Below are positions 61,713 to 64,000 of a stretch of DNA of 64,000 nucleotides, in pieces. A model generated the notes under the pieces. That model was not told the DNA's origin. It ran no database searches and was given only the letters and a program-made list of their open reading frames with translations. Source of the DNA: Symbiodinium sp. CCMP2592 (taxonomy: Eukaryota > Sar > Dinophyceae > Suessiales > Symbiodiniaceae); NCBI GenBank assembly GCA_905221615.1, contig CAJNDT010000003.1, positions 1,199,967 to 1,263,966 on the forward strand. The letters are read 5' to 3'. A program made the position numbers and the translations under genes. Each line of letters opens with the position of its first letter. Position 1 is the stretch's first letter.

Positions 61713-62275
61713 AGGATACACCAGCACTTCTCTGCACGCTCCTCTCCCCGCCGTCCCATCCCACCCACCCACTCACCCGCCCGCCCACCCACCATTACGA
61801 GGTATGCACTAGGCCCTCAGTCCTGCGCTCGTCACACTCCCAAACGAAACAACCCCGAAAAGCTCAAGATTATTTAAGTCCTCAACTCTTCATACCCTAA
61901 TCACTTAACCCTAAGTCCTAGCCTCTATCATACCCTCAAGACTACACGGAACCCTAGGTCCCAAGCTCTTGATACCCCAGCCTCGAGTCCTGAACTCCTC
62001 ATACCCTAAACACTCAACCCCCTGCGTTCGATCAGTTTAATACGAAAGGGGTTTGGGCGTGGCAGCGGGGTCTAATTCAAGAAGTTTGGGCTTAGCGAGG
62101 GTCTACTTTCTTGTTTGGAATGATTTCTTATTATATACGTTGCTAAACTCAAAACCCTAAACCCTAAAGGTCAAACCCTGCACTAAACCCACAGCTCGGG
62201 GAGCCCAAACCCTTCGTCGCTTCTGCCATTCAGTCGCAAGCCACAAATCCCACGAACACACCTAAGTTCCATCCC

Positions 62276-62369
62276 TACCCATAGGCTCCATTGTAGTTGC
62301 TTTTTGGGTTTCATATCTTGAATCCCATAGGACAATCCCAAAAAGGAACTACTATGGAGCCTGTGGGTA
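62276..62369. repeat. Palindromic element, family C
   Basis: TACCCATAGGCTCCATTGTA opposite TACTATGGAGCCTGTGGGTA; the arms are partly mismatched here. Confidence 0.8.
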
Positions 62370-62594
62370 AACCCTAGATCCGAGAGCCCTAAACCATAGA
62401 TCCGAATGCCTCGTCCGAAGCTGGCAATCTGTCGGATTCACTCAAACATATAAACTCTGCTTCCCTCAACCTTCATGCCTAAATCGGACCTTAGATTCCC
62501 CAAAACCCTATACATTGCCCGAAATCGGACTCCGAAAAGCCCTACACCCTAAACCCCTTGTTCTCAAGGACCCTCGGAGGCTCCGCTCGCGCAG

Positions 62595-62651
62595 CCGCAC
62601 GCCGCCGGGATGCCAAGCTTCGTTGAGTTTATATACTGCGGGCCTGAAAGG
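62595..62651 (+). CDS. Exon candidate, phase 0-0
   Basis: Acceptor GCTCGCGCAG, donor GAAAGG/GTAAAG, 19 whole codons PHAAGMPSFVEFIYCGPER. Strong signals on both sides. Confidence 0.5.
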
Positions 62652-62984
62652 GTAAAGATACCATCATCTACGTTCGTATACATATATTTTTCTTTTTATA
62701 TTCACACACATCTATTTATGCTTACATTTATATTTATACTTATACACACCACGGAACCCTGTTGTAACTGTTGGCTTCAAGTTTAGGAGTCGCAGGTTTC
62801 GGGCTTTGGGCATCGTAATGTGTAGTTAGAATAGTTGATCTCCGCCTTTCCAGGCTTCATATGTGGGTTTAGACGAAAACCTTCATAATTTAAGTAGTAT
62901 CGGGTGAGGAAACTAAGAGATATTGCTATGATTCAGTCGGACACCTACAACCTTAAACGGTGTATAAAGCCTGTCTTGCCAGAG

Positions 62985-63079
62985 CCTTATTGCGACTCGC
63001 CTTTCCCATTGCCTCGTGAACGCACCGAGCACGAGCATAGTTCCAGTTGGCGACAACGGTGGCATCACCAGGAGCCTTG
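62985..63079 (-). CDS. Minus-strand exon candidate
   Basis: On the minus strand, after GGCTTCAAG, the frame reads APGDATVVANWNYARARCVH and EAMGKASRNKAL. Protein-like; would end with a GC donor. It is opposite in orientation to the other exons. Confidence 0.4.
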
Positions 63080-63154
63080 AAGCCTAAACCCTGGAGGAGG
63101 AGGCGAGGTACCACTATCCTGGGCAGCATAGTCGTCACGGTAGGACTGGTGGTG

Positions 63155-63300
63155 TAGCTAAAGTAGTAGCAGCAGTAGAAGCAGCAGGAGCCGGAGCAGG
63201 CGCAGTGGCGGCAGTGGCAGTGAAGTAGCAGCAGCAGGAGGAGTAGCAGTAGTAGCAGGAGGAGCAGCAGGCAGGGGAGAAGGAGTCGTAGTCGTTGTTG
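63155..63300. repeat. AGC/AGG trinucleotide-rich repeat
   Basis: GTAGCAGCAGTAGAAGCAGC-type repeats, imperfect; gives Ala-rich frames on one strand and Thr/Ala/Cys-rich ones on the other. Confidence 0.85.
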
Positions 63301-64000
63301 TTGTCGCTACAGTATTGCTTGTACAGGCTGTGGTTGTTTTTGCTGCTACCACTGCCTCCGCAGCTTTTAGACATGGGAACCGTGCAGGTCTTTTGGTGCG
63401 TGCTGCACCCCCAAGAACAAGCCCCAGCCCTTGGACACCGAATCCACCAGAGAAATTGCGAGACCGATTCCTTAATGTAATGTGCGTTGCCGTGCTTAGA
63501 CAAGAAACCGGCCCCTTTTGTGGCACTCATAGAACCCTTACAGGAGCCCGATGATGGAGACTCTCATGAAGCCCCAAAGACGCCCAGTCTCCCTAAAACT
63601 GAAACCTCAGCCTTAACACTTAACTAAGGCGAAGCCGAAGAGGGTGAATTTCGCTGGAGCACGAAGTTCGAACAAACCACATCCCCCCGAAGAGTCCTTA
63701 GTACATATTTCTATCGCTATGGTTATCGTTTTCCAGTAGAATAGGGTTTCTATAGCAGGAATGACTATTATGGTTTGGGGAAGTACCCCCCAAGTACCCC
63801 CCATAAGGTAATGTAGGGGCCTTAATATTTAGAGTTTTGTTTAGGGTACATTATACTTTAATTCGAACAAGGAGCCCCCCAAAATAGTGTAGGTACTTAT
63901 GAAGACCCCCACATTTCCTTGAAAACGACCCAGGCCTGCCTTAGCCGTCACGACGCACGTCGTCGGCGTCTGAGGTTTTTGTCAACATGTTTTTTGGGTT
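63301..64000. other. Open segments without assignment
   Basis: Plus-strand frames at 63370-63535 are open in two phases (one reads NPPEKLRDRFLN). An imperfect palindrome built on AAGTACCCCCC and GTACTTATGAAGACCCCC is at 63780-63912. Nothing recognised. Confidence 0.35.

Overview
The window reads as nuclear DNA of a dinoflagellate. The evidence is a Ty1/copia polyprotein of the type common in dinoflagellates, degenerate TTTAGGG/CCCTAAA tracts almost everywhere, two intronless genes ending in lineage-type domains, and many very short exon-like open segments between AG and GT/GC signals. No bacterial operon, rRNA gene, CRISPR array or organelle gene was seen. The species cannot be named from the sequence. 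Layout: 1-6330 is the 5' two thirds of a copia-type LTR retrotransposon on the minus strand (Gag, CCHC knuckle, DTACS protease, SAP-like segment in another frame, a double-stranded-beta-helix domain with an HxD...H...R pattern like TET/JBP enzymes, then integrase). Reverse transcriptase and RNase H must lie beyond position 1. 6558-7232 is one long plus-strand exon or pseudogene resembling the dynein heavy-chain stalk region. 7.2-45 kb and 54.5-64 kb are repeat-rich DNA holding dozens of plus-strand exon candidates of 40-200 nt. The clearest are a two-exon protein-kinase N-lobe fragment (21107-21323) whose GC-AG intron rejoins in frame, a terminal exon with a hydrophobic tail (18938-19079), and two paralogous exons (58053 and 60887) that differ mainly at third codon positions. 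Between these lie at least seven families of roughly 70-130 bp perfect or near-perfect inverted-repeat elements (MITE-like), often only a few bases from a candidate splice site. 45.0-54.5 kb looks like a separate block. It is bounded by inverted, degenerate ends (TTTGGTGGGTTT, then ACTTATAAGT-rich DNA, then tandem arrays, then a shared 20-mer in inverted orientation). It carries a K/E/G-repeat protein, an intact 400-residue Cys-motif protein, a frame-broken gene with a conserved C-terminal domain, a family of short GGCTTCGCC-centred hairpins placed around these genes, a strand-asymmetric low-complexity block, an exact 161-bp triplication and a 1.75-kb palindrome. How the pieces relate: the retroelement, the palindromic elements and the 9.5-kb block are probably separate mobile or repeat systems in a gene-poor, intron-rich region. 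The exon calls are inferred from reading frame and splice signals only. They need transcript data to be joined into genes, and no function is claimed for those not recognised.
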